Source: Saccopteryx bilineata
Taxonomy: Eukaryota; Chordata; Mammalia; Chiroptera; Emballonuridae
Direction: 5' to 3'
NCBI RefSeq assembly: GCF_036850765.1
Contig: NC_089495.1
Location: 199,710,847 to 199,774,846 of the forward strand
DNA length: 64,000 bases
Both the position numbers and the translations under genes were made by a program. Of the stretch, positions 35,536 through 46,614 are shown piece after piece. Numbering within the stretch: position 1 is the first letter of the stretch; the number at the start of each line of letters is the position of its first letter. The notes beneath the pieces are model-generated. The model had not been told where the DNA came from. It searched no databases and saw only the letters and a list, made by a program, of their open reading frames with translations.

Positions 35536-35904
35536 CAGGGGTCTCAAACTCAACTCAGCATGTGGGCCGCAGAGCAAGATCACAGCCGTTAGGCGGGCCG
35601 CACTAGGTCTACAAAAGGCAACTGTTACATAACACTTTTCTCACTGCAGTTGAAAACAAAAAAAAATCAGTACAACAAGCACAATCATACATGCAGTTTA
35701 CTCAGTGTCACAAAACGACCAGAAACTGTAGTTCGCATCACAACTGCTGTTAACTAAGCTAATATCTAGCTAGGATGCTAGAGAAATGAAAAATACAAGT
35801 AGGCCCCTAGGCTTACTTAATTTTATCCAAAATATTTTGAACTTCGTGGATTAGTCTGCAGGCTGCACAAAATTGTTCGGCGGGCCGCGAGTTTGAGACC
35901 CCTG
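35536..35904 (+). mobile_element. hAT non-autonomous element, 369 bp, with perfect 8-bp TSD
   Basis: The ends are CAGGGGTCTCAAACTC and GAGTTTGAGACCCCTG, a 16-bp perfect inverted repeat. The 8-bp duplication GTTTATGT is present at 35528-35535 and 35905-35912. GGGCCGC blocks sit just inside both ends. It is a different family from the element 550 bp to its left. Confidence 0.92.
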
Positions 35905-36189
35905 GTTTATGTGTTCCTCCTAGCACATTTGAACGACATTGTTTTTTTTCTCCTATCTGCCCACATTTCGGCTTCCTCCAAGGGACCAGAGACCAAGCCT
36001 GAGGATCCAGGCGGGCTTAATCTAATCTTACATCTCATTCCAATCAGAAAGCCAGGTCAAACGTAGTTCTTAAATATTTAACCACCTTTATGTAGGCCCA
36101 GTCTTAGAGGGTCAGATTTTGAATTACCAAGGAGCCTGACCCAGAAACATCTTTTCTCCTTTCAGATTTGGCAAGAAATTAAAGTTACT

Positions 36190-36800
36190 TAATACTCAGT
36201 GTTGGAAAAGATGGTGGGGGATGGTATTCCCACCTACTTGTGATGGAATAGAAATTGGTTTGGCCTCTTCAGAGGACAATTTGACAATGTCTTGTCATAG
36301 CCTAAACTGCAGGGAATCTTCCTGGCAGATAAAATCATACCAGCGTCTAAAGATTTGGTAGGCTATACAAGCACGGGCCTTGCGGCAGTAGGAAAATGCT
36401 AGAAACTATCTCAACTGTCAGCTCGGAAGCAGAAATAAATTACGGTTAATTTTTATTACCGAAATATCATGTAGCCTTCAAGACTCGGGCATATCTCTAT
36501 GTGTTGACACATGCTAAGATAAATGAGCTGAGAAAAGGAAGTTTTGGAAACGTGATCTATAGCTGCGTTAAAAAGAAAAAGGGATAAACATGTAAATGAA
36601 TGTGCGTTTGCATATGTATGAGAAATTTATGGAAAGACACATAAAACCTTCAGGAATTTCTTCTGAGGGAAAGAAGGAGAGGCTGAGGATAATGTCTGGA
36701 GGGTACTATCGCTTTCCATTTTCCACATTTCCGTACTGTTTTTTAATAATGCATTTGTATTTTATAATTAAAAAGTATAAAATATTGCAATAAGAAAACA
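36190..36800 (+). mobile_element. LINE (HAL1/L1-like) fragment
   Basis: Diverged sequence with the layout of LINE ORF and 3' end: TGTTGGAAAAGATGGTGGGG-like start, GACAATTTGACAATGTCTTG, and an A/T-rich end near 36790. It directly precedes a VES-like SINE. Confidence 0.5.
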
Positions 36801-36874
36801 GAAGCTGGATTTTATATAGGTTAAAAAAAAAAACACCCTAATGAAAATTGGGAGGAAATTGTCCCTATTTCTTT

Positions 36875-37040
36875 TCTTTTTTAAATTTGTTGATTGATTT
36901 TAGAGAGAGAGGAAGGGGGAGAGAGAGAGAGAGAGAAACACCAATCTGTTCCTGCAGGTGCCCTGACCAGGATTGAATCCGCAACCTTTGCATACTGGGA
37001 TGATGCTCTCTCTAACCAACCTAGCTATCTGGCCAGGGCT
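36875..37040 (-). mobile_element. VES-like bat SINE, minus strand
   Basis: Starts with a T-rich tail and GATTGATTTTAGAGAGAGAG and ends with AGCTATCTGGCCAGGGC. The target GTCCCTATTTCTTT (36861-36874) is repeated with one change at 37041-37054. Confidence 0.92.
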
Positions 37041-37499
37041 GTCCCTAATTCTTTAGAAGGTGATAGGCGATGTCTGTGAGGCAACCTTGCTCTCTGCCTC
37101 GAGCGTGGGAGAGCCCATGATGACTCCAGAGTTCCAGAAGGGACCTGGAGACCGTGACAGCCACCGAGAAGGGCCAAGAGCCCCGAGGAGAGTAAATGTG
37201 AGAATGTGTGGCTTCCTCACACTCTTGGAGCCCAGGAAATGAAGCCAGTTCTGACTGAGACTCTGAACCATTCCAGGAGCCAAGAAATTCTGAGAGCTCA
37301 TCAGCGTGGCACAAACACCAGGGCTTCGAAACAGTGCCAAGAGGCAAAGGCTAGGGATGCTTAGGTAAGTAATGACACACGTGACCTGGGTGAGCAAAAC
37401 AACCAGCCCAGTCACCTGGGGCACCAATGGCACAGGGCTTTGCTCACCTAGCCCCTCTGCTCTGAAGCTATCTATGACTCCCGGAGGCTGACTTTGCTG

Positions 37500-37700
37500 A
37501 TACTAATATAATAATAATAGCTGAGACGGAGCGAATACATCTGACATGCCAAGCAGAGGCTGAAGGGTCAATTGTATCATCTCGTGTTATTATTATTCCT
37601 GTATTACACAGGGGGAAATTTAGGCTTAGTGAACATAAGCAAGTAACTTGCTCGAGGTTGCAGTAAATGGTGGAGGCAGGAATCAAACCCGGGCCTGACT
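37500..37700 (-). mobile_element. MIR SINE fragment
   Basis: TTATTATTATTCCTGTATTA, TAACTTGCTCGAGGTTGCAG and AATCAAACCCGGGCCTGACT represent the MIR core and tRNA-like head in reverse. Confidence 0.75.
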
Positions 37701-37819
37701 CCAGAGGCAGCCAAGGTCACTGTTAGCTGTCCCCCTGTGTGGGGAAGAACTAGAAAAAGGCACTCCCTCAGAGTAGGGACAGCCCCAAGGAGCAGCACAG
37801 CAGTCTCATCCAAAGCAAA

Positions 37820-37985
37820 GCCAGATGTTCCGGGTTCAGATTCTTGCTCTGCCGCTTGCTGCCTGTGTGACCTGGGGGAAAGTCACGGACCCTCTCTGTG
37901 CCTCACTTTCTTCCGCAGTAAAATCAGGGATGGCACCTCTTAGCTAGGAGGACTAAAAGAGTTAAAGAGACAGCGACTAGCTCAG
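37820..37985 (+). mobile_element. MIR SINE
   Basis: GGGTTCAGATTCTTGCTCTG and GCCTGTGTGACCTGGGGGAA, then CCTCTCTGTGCCTCACTTTC, a clear MIR. Confidence 0.8.
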
Positions 37986-38995
37986 AATAAGTCCCAAACG
38001 ATAACGATTATTCTTTGTATTAAGAAAAAGACGCCCTTTCTCTCAGGCAGATGCAATTCTGCAGGGTGCAGAGGTTGGCAAGCAGAGCCGGATAGGTTTC
38101 ACCCCTCCCCCAGCCAGGTGCCGTCAGGCAGCGGGCGACTTGCAAACCTGACACAGGTCCTGCCGAGCATTTACGTCCCGTGCACTGCCAGCTCTTCCTC
38201 CCGGCTCCCCCTCCACCAGCCTGGCTGAGACTCAGAATCACCTGGCACACTTTTTTAAATGACAGATTCCCAGGACCACACCTGGGCTGGTTCTGATCCA
38301 GGCAGGCTAGGCTAGGGGCCCAGGGGTCTGTATATTCAACAAGCCACAGGAGATCAGGTGACTCAGGAAGAGTGTATTCCTGGACACACGTTTCTGGAAA
38401 TCTTAGAAGCCCCTCACACTTCGCTCTGAGAGCAGCAGCAGGCAGCCACCGCTCAACGCTTGGTCCCGGCCTGGGCCCAGGGAGAAGGCGCGCAGTAAGT
38501 ACGTGACCGTCAGCCAGCCAGCAGAGCAGGTAGCTGTGCAAACAGGCACATGCACGACAGGCTGGATTTGCTTTTGTGCTTAAGTGGGTTGTGCCCGGGA
38601 TGCCTCATCTGGAGACTTGGGGTTCCCCAGACTCCTATTCCTCAAAGCACAGTGGACAGACCAGAAGAATGATTTCCCTTGGGAGCCTGTTAAAAATGCA
38701 GGTGCTCAGGCCCCAAACCCACCAAATTGGAGTCTGCTTTTTACAAGAACCTCAAGATTCATGAGTAAGTTTGAGGCATGTATCTGAGACCCCCTTATCT
38801 GCTCAGAATAAATTCAAACCACTGCATATCTCTAACCCATCCAGATGCCCATTGGGGCCAATCTCTTCCTTCAAACTCCCCGAGAACCCCAGAAACAAGC
38901 ATGATCCTTTCAAAAGCCCAGATCCAGGCTGAGAAGCCAGCGGGGGGCTCACCATGAATCTCTGCCTGAATCAGTTATTTATTTCAAAATCCACA

Positions 38996-39172
38996 TCTGA
39001 CCTGCGGTGGCGCAGTAGATGGAGTGTTCACCTGGAATGCTGAGGTCGCCGGTTCAAAACCCCAGGCTTGCCCAGTCAAGGCGCATACGAGAAGCAACTA
39101 CTATGAGCTGATGCTTCCCATTCCTCTCTCTCTCTCCAAAAAATAAAAATAAAAAAATAAAAAATAAAAAAA
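38996..39172 (+). mobile_element. Short bat SINE (CCTGACCTGTGG-like family)
   Basis: Head ACCTGCGGTGGCGCAGTAGA, B box CGGTTCAAAACCCC, then AGTCAAGGCGCATACGAG and an A-rich tail. It lacks the repeated CAGCTTGAGC middle of the longer GCCTGACCAGG family. Confidence 0.85.
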
Positions 39173-39222
39173 TCAAGGAATAAAACCTTTATTAAAAAAT
39201 TCACATAAAAATACACTTTCCT

Positions 39223-39637
39223 GCCTGACCAGGCAGTGGCGCAGTGGATAGAGCGTCGGACTAGGATGTGGAGGACCCAGGTTCGAGACCCTGAGGTCAC
39301 CAGCTTGAGCGCAGGCTCACCTGGTTTGAGCAAAGCTCACCAGCTTGAGCGCGGGCTCACCTGGTTTGAGCAAAGCTCACCAGCTTGAGCGCAGGCTCAC
39401 CTGGTTTGAGCAAAGCTCACCAGCTTGGACCCAAGGTCGCTGGCTTAAGCAAGATGTTACTCGGTCTGCTGTAGCCCCCTGGTCAAGGCACATATGAGAA
39501 AGCAATCAATGAACAACTAAAGTACCACAACGAAAAACTGATGATTAATGCTTCTCATCTCTTTCCATTCCTATCTGTCCCTATCTATCCCTCTCTCTGA
39601 CTCTCTCTCTGGCTCTGAAAGAAAAAACAAAAAAACA
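39223..39637 (+). mobile_element. GCCTGACCAGG-family SINE with a 40-bp internal triplication
   Basis: A full copy flanked by ACACTTTCCT (39213-39222) and its repeat at 39638-39647. The middle holds three head-to-tail copies of a 40-bp unit at 39301-39340, 39341-39380 and 39381-39420. They differ at a single position. Other copies in the window have one such unit. Confidence 0.93.
39301..39420 (+). repeat. 40-bp tandem repeat, three copies, inside a SINE
   Basis: Each unit starts CAGCTTGAGCGC and ends GCAAAGCTCAC. Units one and three are identical and unit two has G for A at position 13. The near-identity points to a recent local duplication. Confidence 0.95.
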
Positions 39638-40409
39638 ACACTTTCCTAATACATTGAAAAGACAACAGCTCTAGCCGTTACAATTACAGGGCATAAGACA
39701 TTCCCTTCTTCGGTACAGAGTCGCCACCGCGGCTTCCCTGACCGAAGCCATCCAGAGACATCGGATGGCCCAAAGAAAACAAGCAATGTCTTCCTGTTGG
39801 CCAAGCTTCAAATGATTGGGCAGATTTCACACTGGAGCTTGACCTCATTAATCCAAAGCCTATCACATTGCTGTAAATGTCAGTGGAAAATAGCCATTCA
39901 GTAGGTTTCCTTCATTCCACCCGAAAGGGAAAAAACAGGAAGCTGACAGCAGCTGCGCCCCAGCTTGGCTGATCCCAAGGGCCCGGCTGACAGGGCGTTC
40001 CTTGTCAGCACCTATTTCCCCTGCCCCAGCCTGCTTGTCCAGATAAAGGTGGGTCCTGAATCTACGGGAGCAAAACGCAGCGACGATCGCAATTCGGATC
40101 ATTCAGGCCCCCAAGCACCTGCTCGGGAAGAAAAACAGCGTGGTCTGAGTTTCTTTGGCCTGCGTTCCCAATTGGCTGATCACCATTCAGACTCATCTAA
40201 ATCTCTTCTTCCCATTCAAAATGTCCTGCGAGCCAAACCGCCGGGACTCCAGGGGACATGAGGCGTTCCAAGACCTCATTCATCTCTTTAATGCATATTG
40301 ATTGTCTACTGTGTGCCGGGCATCATGCTGGGCAACTGGGGACATGGAACTGAATGAATCAGACACAGTCACTGACCTTACGGGGTTTATAGTCCAGTCT
40401 AAGCTTCCT

Positions 40410-40592
40410 CCGCCTTGGCACTATTGACTGACATTGGGGCTCGTATCATTCTTTGTTGTGGGGGCTGTCCTATGCACTGTGGGTATTAGCAGCATCCCTG
40501 GCCTCAACCTACTGATGCGTCCCTTTTCCCATTGCTACAACCAAAGATGTCTCCAGACATTGTCAAAGGCCCGCAGTTGAGAACCACTGATC
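40410..40592 (-). mobile_element. MER5A-type hAT-Charlie element
   Basis: Read on the minus strand it begins CAGTGGTTCTCAACTGCGG and contains the ACAATGTCTGGAGACATCTT block typical of MER5A. It ends in a CAATAGTGCCAAGG-like tail. Confidence 0.8.
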
Positions 40593-41318
40593 TCGTCAGT
40601 GAGACAGACTAAAAGAATAATGAAGAGTAATGACCACAAATCACCACTTACTCACAATTTTGGTAAATACCATGGAGGGAAATCTTGTGAATACTACACC
40701 AACAGTATCCACAATTTGAAAGCCGGGCATTCCAATGACAATTCTGAATTATATATATATATAAAATGTCTATATGATCTGTATTCCAGGTGAAGAAACT
40801 GAGGTTCAAGGTAATGAGGAAATTTTCCAAGGCCAAAAAGCCAGTGGAAGGCAGACTCAGGATTGGAACCCTGGCCTTAAACTCTGCCTCCCACGGAAAA
40901 GGAAATCTGAGCCTTTGTCTTCTGTAAACAGGTAGGGTATGTGGTCATGTGATACCCTGACCAGCCATCCTAAAAGACTCATTCCTTCCTGGGGTCACCG
41001 TGGAGCTCAGCCAGCACCTGCTACATCAATCAAAGTGCACACTGCCTACATCAAGGCACGTTTGTGGGATACGAGCCGGCCGAAGAATGCGGCCTGAACT
41101 CTGAGCCGCTGAAGAATGCCTCCCCCGCGCCAAGTGCCTGCACACAGGGCCTTCCCAAAAGTCAGGGCAGGGAGAGAAAGGGGCAGTCAGCCCCACGGCA
41201 ACCAGAGCACGCCCGACTGTGACCCATCTCCAAGGTACCTTCTGCCCAGCATCCGAGGGTACACAGTGTAAAAAAATCCGGCATTCCACAGGCAGCTGTA
41301 GATAGTTACAAGGTGCAT

Positions 41319-41472
41319 GCCCTGACGGGATAGCCCGCGTGGTTAGAGCATTGTCCCCATATGCCAAGATTATGAGTTCGATCCCTGGTCAGGGCACATA
41401 CAGAAACAAAGAGATATTTCTGTCTCTCTCTATCCTCCTCTCTCTTTAAAATCAATAATTTTTTCTTTTAAA
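41319..41472 (+). mobile_element. VES-like bat SINE
   Basis: GCCCTGACGGGATAGC, GGTTAGAGCATTGTCCCCAT and TTCGATCCCTGGTCAGGGCA identify it. It has a TC-rich end and no clear target duplication. Confidence 0.85.
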
Positions 41473-41519
41473 GAAGCATAAGTGAGCGGGTACAGGATAG
41501 CACATAGCAACTTTGGAGA

Positions 41520-41650
41520 CCTCCGGACATGAATGCCTACCACATATAAGCTGCATGCCTTTTGCAAATCACCTCATCCTTTGTGCCTCAGTTTCTCCCT
41601 CTGTACAATGGGGAAAAATACGTCCACTTATATGAGGAGGTGTGAGGATC
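41520..41650 (+). mobile_element. MIR SINE fragment
   Basis: GCCTCAGTTTCTCCCTCTGT followed by ACAATGGGGAAAAATA, with a diverged left half. Confidence 0.65.
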
Positions 41651-42067
41651 CAACAGCGGCAGTACAGGTAAAGAGTTTGGCCAGTGGCCACTGGCCAGAA
41701 AAGCACTTGGTACAATATCATGGCCAATAAAGGAGCCAAATCATGACATTTTCTTCTACGGCACCCCCCTTCCTTCAAATGAGAAACTGAGTCCCAGGGA
41801 GAAAGAAACACGTACGGAAGTATCTCCTCTCAGGGAGCATCTCAGGAAGAAGGAGGGGACACTGGCGCTTCCTGGGTAGAAGGAAGAGGAAGGGACAGTT
41901 CGTGTATTGGCAAATGAGCAGAGCTCGGCCCTTCCTCCCAGGCAGAAGTTAATCCTAGACTTTCCCAGGTGTCACGACCAGGCAACCCTCTGCAGGCTGC
42001 AGGGTACCTACTTCGGGTCAGCGACTGTTTAATCATTCGGGACCCCTTGCCGGGATGGTCTCTGCCT

Positions 42068-42680
42068 ACCTCCCTGGCTCTGCCTGCTGCCCTGCCCCCA
42101 CTGACGGCATGGTGATGGAGCCCTGCCCCCACGGACCGCATGGTGATGGAGCTCCAGCTCCCACTCCCCACTGCTCTCACAGACACCAAGCCTCCCCGCC
42201 TCCCTGGCTCTGCCTACTGCCCTGCCCCCACTGACCGCATGGTGATGGAGCCCTGCCCCCATGAATCGCATGGTGATGGAGCCCTGCCCCCATGAATCGC
42301 ATGGTGATGGAGCCCTGCCCCCACTGACCGCATGGTGATGGAGCCCTGCCCCCATGGACCGCATGGTGATGGAGCCCTGCCCCCACTGACCGCATGGTGA
42401 TGGAGCCCTGCCCCCACTGACCGCATGGTGATGGAGCCCTGCCCCCACGGACCGCATGGTGATGGAGCTCCAGCTCCCACTCCCCACTGCTCTCACAGAC
42501 ACCGAGCCTCCCTGCCTCCCTGACTCTGCCTACTGCCCTGCCCCCACGGACCGCATGGTGATGGAGCCCTGCCCCCACGGACCACATGGTGATGGAGCCC
42601 TGCCCCCACGGACCGCACGGTGATGGAGCTCCAGCTCCCACTCCCCACTGCTCTCACAGACACCGAGCCTCCCTGCCTTC
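42068..42680. repeat. 31-bp minisatellite with higher-order structure
   Basis: I count 13 copies of a 31-bp unit (consensus around CCCTGCCCCCACTGACCGCA plus TGGTGATGGAG) in blocks of 2, 8 and 3. Each block ends in the same spacer of about 70 bp (GAGCTCCAGCTCCCACTCCC, ACTGCTCTCACAGACACC and on). Variants at the ACTGACC/ATGAATC/ACGGACC position distinguish units. Because 31 is not a multiple of 3, the open frames across it are not coding. Confidence 0.95.
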
Positions 42681-43384
42681 CACCAGCTGTTCTCTCTGCT
42701 GTTCAGGCTGCCTGCCCCTCCATTACCCACCACCTGGAAAACGGCCTCTGAAGGGCTCAACTGGGTTCCAGCAGCAAACTTTGCCCACCTGTTATTGGTC
42801 ATCACAGACTAATAATAACAGCAACTGACATTTGCAATCACGATTAGTATCCATCCAGAAGGCCCTGAGCTGAATTTCTTACCCACATGGTCTCACTTTT
42901 CTCCTCACATCACCACCCTAGGTAAGTAGCTTATCTGCTTGAAAGTTAAGGCATCTGCCCATCACAATTTGAGCTACCAGGTGGCAGAGTCAGGAATGGA
43001 ACCTGTTGGCTGGCCTGGGCCCACCTGTTCATCCATCACTCTGTTCTTCACTCCTCTTCCTGCTAATGACACTGCGATCCAGCGCCCCTTGTCGCTACCT
43101 GTGGGGAACATTGGCCACACTCTCTGCTTCCAGGCCTGCCCTCCCCCACAGAGAAAGAACCCTGAGAGCCGCCTGATAAGTAAACATCTGTTGAATAAAT
43201 CAATGAATCCTGAAGAGATGGCAGCCAGGAGAGCAAGGCTTCCTCGGGACAGGTCCATGCTGGACTCGAACTTCCAGGAGGCAGGCTGAGAGGCTTTACC
43301 TGTCCTTCTGCCCTGCTAGAGGCAGGGGAGGTCTGACTCCCCCAGACTGGAGCCAGGGGGAGCCCAGTGCAAAGGAGGAAATGG

Positions 43385-43600
43385 TGGTGATGGTGACAGA
43401 AACCACTTCCTACATTCCTGCCCACACCAGGTGCTGTACTAAGCACTTTCTGTACATTATGGTCTCACGGAATCTTCACAACCCCATGAAGTCAGCAAGA
43501 CTATTACTCCCATTTTACAGATGAGAAAACTTGGACTCAGAGAGAGTACATAGTCTACCCAGGGTCACAGAGCTTTTAAGCCTAGACCTGTAATTTGAAC
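43385..43600 (-). mobile_element. MIR SINE fragment
   Basis: CAGGTGCTGTACTAAGCACT, CATTTTACAGATGAGAAAAC and AGGGTCACAGAGC give an almost complete reverse MIR. Confidence 0.8.
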
Positions 43601-44689
43601 TAGACCTGCCTGGTCCCTTGCTCTTCGTACGTTGTAGCTTTCTGTAGGAGGCAGGCTTGTCCAAGTCCTCCTTGAAACCCAGTCTCTAAGACGCCACCTG
43701 GTCTCTGCTGGGAGAATGCCAGTTGGGACCCACTAGACACCACATGCTCCTCAGAGCAGGTGGAGTGGAGGGGCAGGTGGCCAGGCAGGGGGAGGAGGGC
43801 AAGGCTGGGTGAGGGTCCTGAGGGTCTGGGCACACCACATGAATTCAGGTGTGTGCCTTCTGCAACCTGCAAAACCAGGCTGGCTGCAGCTCCCGGGAGT
43901 CACAGAAAGCTCACTCTGGATGATGGACCAGGTTTTGAGAGGAGCCTGAGGCCTTAGTTTCCAGAGCCCTAGTGGGCCCTGCAGGAAGGTCTGGCCCTGG
44001 GGGAAACCCACCTTCCTGGTCAACAACCTCTTAGCCCTGTAGCTTAGGCTCCCAAACAGACTTAGCTAGTTTAGAATTTGATCTCCACTCCATCATCAGT
44101 TACCCAAGACACGGCACCTGAGCATGCCGTGGCCTCACCTGCCATGGCCTTCCACCCCAGGGAAGATCCAGACAGCAGGAGGACACAAGCAGACCCAGGA
44201 TGCCTGCACCACGGAGGAGTCACATGAATGTCACAGTGGGGGAGACGGAAAGAGGGGATGCGTTTAGGATGGGTCAGGTGGTCTTCCTGTAGGAAGACAC
44301 TCCAGAGGCTGGGAAGTGCTGGGACCAGAGAGGGGTCAGGAAAGTTCTAGGGTGGTGGACACTGTTGGGTAGACTCCAGCTGACACCATGTGCAAAGTTG
44401 AACATCCAGAGGGACCTGGTTGACCTCTTGCCCCCAACATCCTAGTGGCAGGTGGAGGAGAAAGGGCTGGGGATCTGTGTGGGAAGGCCCTGTGCAGGCT
44501 GCCAGTTGAAAGACTCACCAGCGCCCACCAGCCGCCTGCAGGCTGGCTCTTTATGACAAAGCAAGGGAGGGAGAACTGGAAACTCCCCGGGCCCTGCAGA
44601 ACCACCCACCAGGACTCCACTCCTGCTCCAGCTTAGGAGAAGAGCCACGCCCCACTCAAAACCGGTGCGAAAGGCGCCAGCATTTACTT

Positions 44690-44830
44690 AGGAGCACTCA
44701 CCCTGCCATGCTCCGCTGCACCAAGCACTTCCCGTGGGTCCTCCCCCATCCCCCAAAGGCTGAGCCTTAGCCCCATTTCCTAGAGACAACTGAGGCTCTG
44801 AGGCCCAGCGCCGTGCCCTCCGGCAGACAG
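44690..44830 (-). mobile_element. MIR SINE fragment
   Basis: GCTGCACCAAGCACTTCCCG and CCCCATTTCCTAGAGACAAC followed by TGAGGCTCTGAGG. Confidence 0.55.
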
Positions 44831-45326
44831 CTAGTCACCCGACGAGATAAAAAGCTTTATTACCAGCCTACGAGGAGGCCTCCCAGACGGAGGGGTTTTC
44901 TCCGCCGCAGGAAATGGCAGGGCACACAGAGAAATAGCCCCGCGGGCTGAGGCGGCTAACGACAGGCCCCTGCCCGAGAAAGCCCTGGTGGAAAGGGCGC
45001 CTGGTACCACAGGGCCCGGGTCCTCCACAGAAGGCGATTCAGAGGCGGCACCTGGTGCCCGGGGCCGCGGGGAGCTGGTGGGCTTTTCTGACACCGAGAA
45101 CAGGGGCCCATTATGTGGAATCCAATCACATGGGCGCGCAAGCAGCTAGGCTTTCGGTTCTGAGAAGCGCTTACGCCGCCGCATCTCTCCTTCGGCGCCC
45201 GAGGTGCCCGGAGCGCCGGGTCTCAGGTTCCCGATAGGGCCAGATTCAAAGCTCGCCGAGGCTCAGTTATCCGCTTGAGGCTGGGAGCTGCATCATCAGC
45301 ATCTCCAGTGCAGCCGGGCCCGGGCT

Positions 45327-45348
45327 GGGGGGGGGGGGGGGGGGGGGG
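45327..45348. repeat. Poly-G tract in the CpG island
   Basis: An uninterrupted run of 22 G, likely length-variable and prone to sequencing error. Confidence 0.9.
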
Positions 45349-46244
45349 AGGAGGAGGGAAGGAAGGAGCCTGCATCAGGGGAGGCGGCGGCAGCGAGCGC
45401 CTCCCCCGCCCTGCTCGCCGCTCGGCGCGGTCTGGCAGCTCAGCCGGGGCGCTCCGGGTGACCTTGGGGGGACCCCCTGCGCGACCTCTCGGGGCGGGCT
45501 GCACAGTTTCTGCCCATCCTAGGCGCTCGAGGGCGCTCCTCTGGCCGAGTCGAAGCGCGGGACTCGGGAGGAGTAGCGCTCCGGGCGTGGAGACCCAGCA
45601 GCCGGCGCACCGCGACCGTTTGGAGAAGCCGGGCACACTCGGGGTCTGCCCGGAGTCGGCGAGCTATGTCAGCAGAATCCCGGGCTGGACGGGTTGGCAT
45701 GTGGGGTCGCCTGCCCTTGAGGACCTTTCCCGCCTGGGCAGGAACGCTCCCTGAGCCTGGCGGCTGCCTGCGACGACCTAGCACCGCCACGCGAGGGGGC
45801 GGCGCCCCCATGCCCAGCCCTGGGGCTGGGCGCGAGCTGTTTGGTGCTGGTGGTAGCTCCTGATTCCTGCTATTGAGCCCCCCAGCAGACTGAGACCCGA
45901 GGGTCCAGCACCAGCCGAAATCCCCCTGCCCGCCCTTAGATCGGGCCACGGCGACCCCGGCCAACAACCTGCCACACCACCCCACCCCGGCCTCGTCGTT
46001 GGCGCGCAAGACCCGGGAGAACGCCCCCACCTCCGCCCGCCTCCCAGTCCTGCGCTCCGGATACCCGCCTTCCCAGTGCTGTCCTCCCAATGATCTGGAG
46101 CCGCCGGCCCTTGGCCAAAGCGCGCCACACGCCCCCGGCCGGGTTGTCAGAAGCCGAGACCACCTTCCCGCCGCCATCCACACCCCCCGTCCGCCCGTCA
46201 AGCCGCAGAGCGCAGCAGGGAGGCGGCACCGCTGGGGGACTCAC

Positions 46245-46440
46245 CCGCTCTCCCGAGCCCTGCCGGGGCGGCTCCCGGCCCCGGATCCGTCCGTGGGTCC
46301 CCGACCGCGGCTGCCTGCGAGGCGAATGAAGCCGGCTTTGCTCCACCGCGAGCCTCTGCACCGCCCTCGGCTCCTCCCCCAAGGCGGAGCCTGAGCTCCC
46401 GAGAAGCTGGTGGGCGCGCTCCTCGGGGTCTGGCTGGCGA
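46245..46440 (-). other. PPP1R16B: Candidate non-coding exon 1 of PPP1R16B
   Basis: On the minus strand the sequence GAGAGCGG|GTGAGTCCC places a near-consensus 5' splice site with GT at 46244-46243. It is the best donor I can find in the island in this orientation. The exon would run from an unmapped start near 46400-46440 to 46245 and would splice to the acceptor at 18669. The 5' limit is a guess. RNA evidence could instead show another start. Confidence 0.5.
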
Positions 46441-46569
46441 GGGAGCGCGCTTAGGGTCCTGGCGCTCTAAGGGTAGAGACCCCTCCTTTGAGCAGCTGGA
46501 AATCCAAGGAAGTTGGGACGCGACCAGACTTGGGAATAGTTTCCCTTATGGTCTCCACTTTCCCGCCGC

Positions 46570-46600
46570 CGCCACCACCACCACCACCACCACCACCACC
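46570..46600. repeat. (CCA)n microsatellite
   Basis: About ten CCA/CCG-type triplets just upstream of the CpG island on the coding strand of PPP1R16B. Confidence 0.88.
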
Positions 46601-46614
46601 ATAGAAAAGGAAGC

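Larger units (their letters stand above)
18669..46244 (-). other. PPP1R16B: PPP1R16B intron 1
   Basis: This interval of about 27.6 kb separates the candidate exon 1 donor from the exon 2 acceptor. It contains MIR and L1 remnants, two hAT elements, a TRIM-type pseudogene, a 31-bp minisatellite and a few SINEs. Long stretches (21600-25500, 26400-30900, 37050-38990, 39650-40260, 43600-44680) show no gene and few repeats that I can name. These are the likeliest places for intronic regulatory elements, but I cannot support a specific one. Confidence 0.6.
45120..46450 (-). promoter_or_regulatory. PPP1R16B: CpG island, probable PPP1R16B promoter
   Basis: This block is very GC-rich and dense in CpG, unlike the flanking DNA. 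GC boxes include a GGGGAGGAGCC motif near 46375 on the minus strand, and I see no clear TATA box. It lies about 27 kb upstream of exon 2 on the coding strand, a separation like the long first intron I recall for this gene in other mammals. Several long open frames inside it are explained by GC bias. A poly-G tract of 22 bases (45327-45348) lies in the gene-proximal part. Confidence 0.7.

Noticed and set aside
39301..39420. Regularly spaced repeats that might suggest a CRISPR-like array
   Set aside because: The units are head to tail with no unique spacers, and the context is a SINE in a mammalian intron.
42029..42641. Overlapping minus-strand ORFs of 154-157 codons rich in Gly, His and Ser
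   Set aside because: They are translations of the 31-bp minisatellite in rotating frames. All three frames stay open because the unit lacks stops.
45440..46201. 253-codon minus-strand ORF in the CpG island
   Set aside because: It lies just inside intron 1 after the candidate donor. Its composition is Arg/Gly/Pro/Ala as expected from GC-rich DNA, other frames are open too, and no domain is recognisable.
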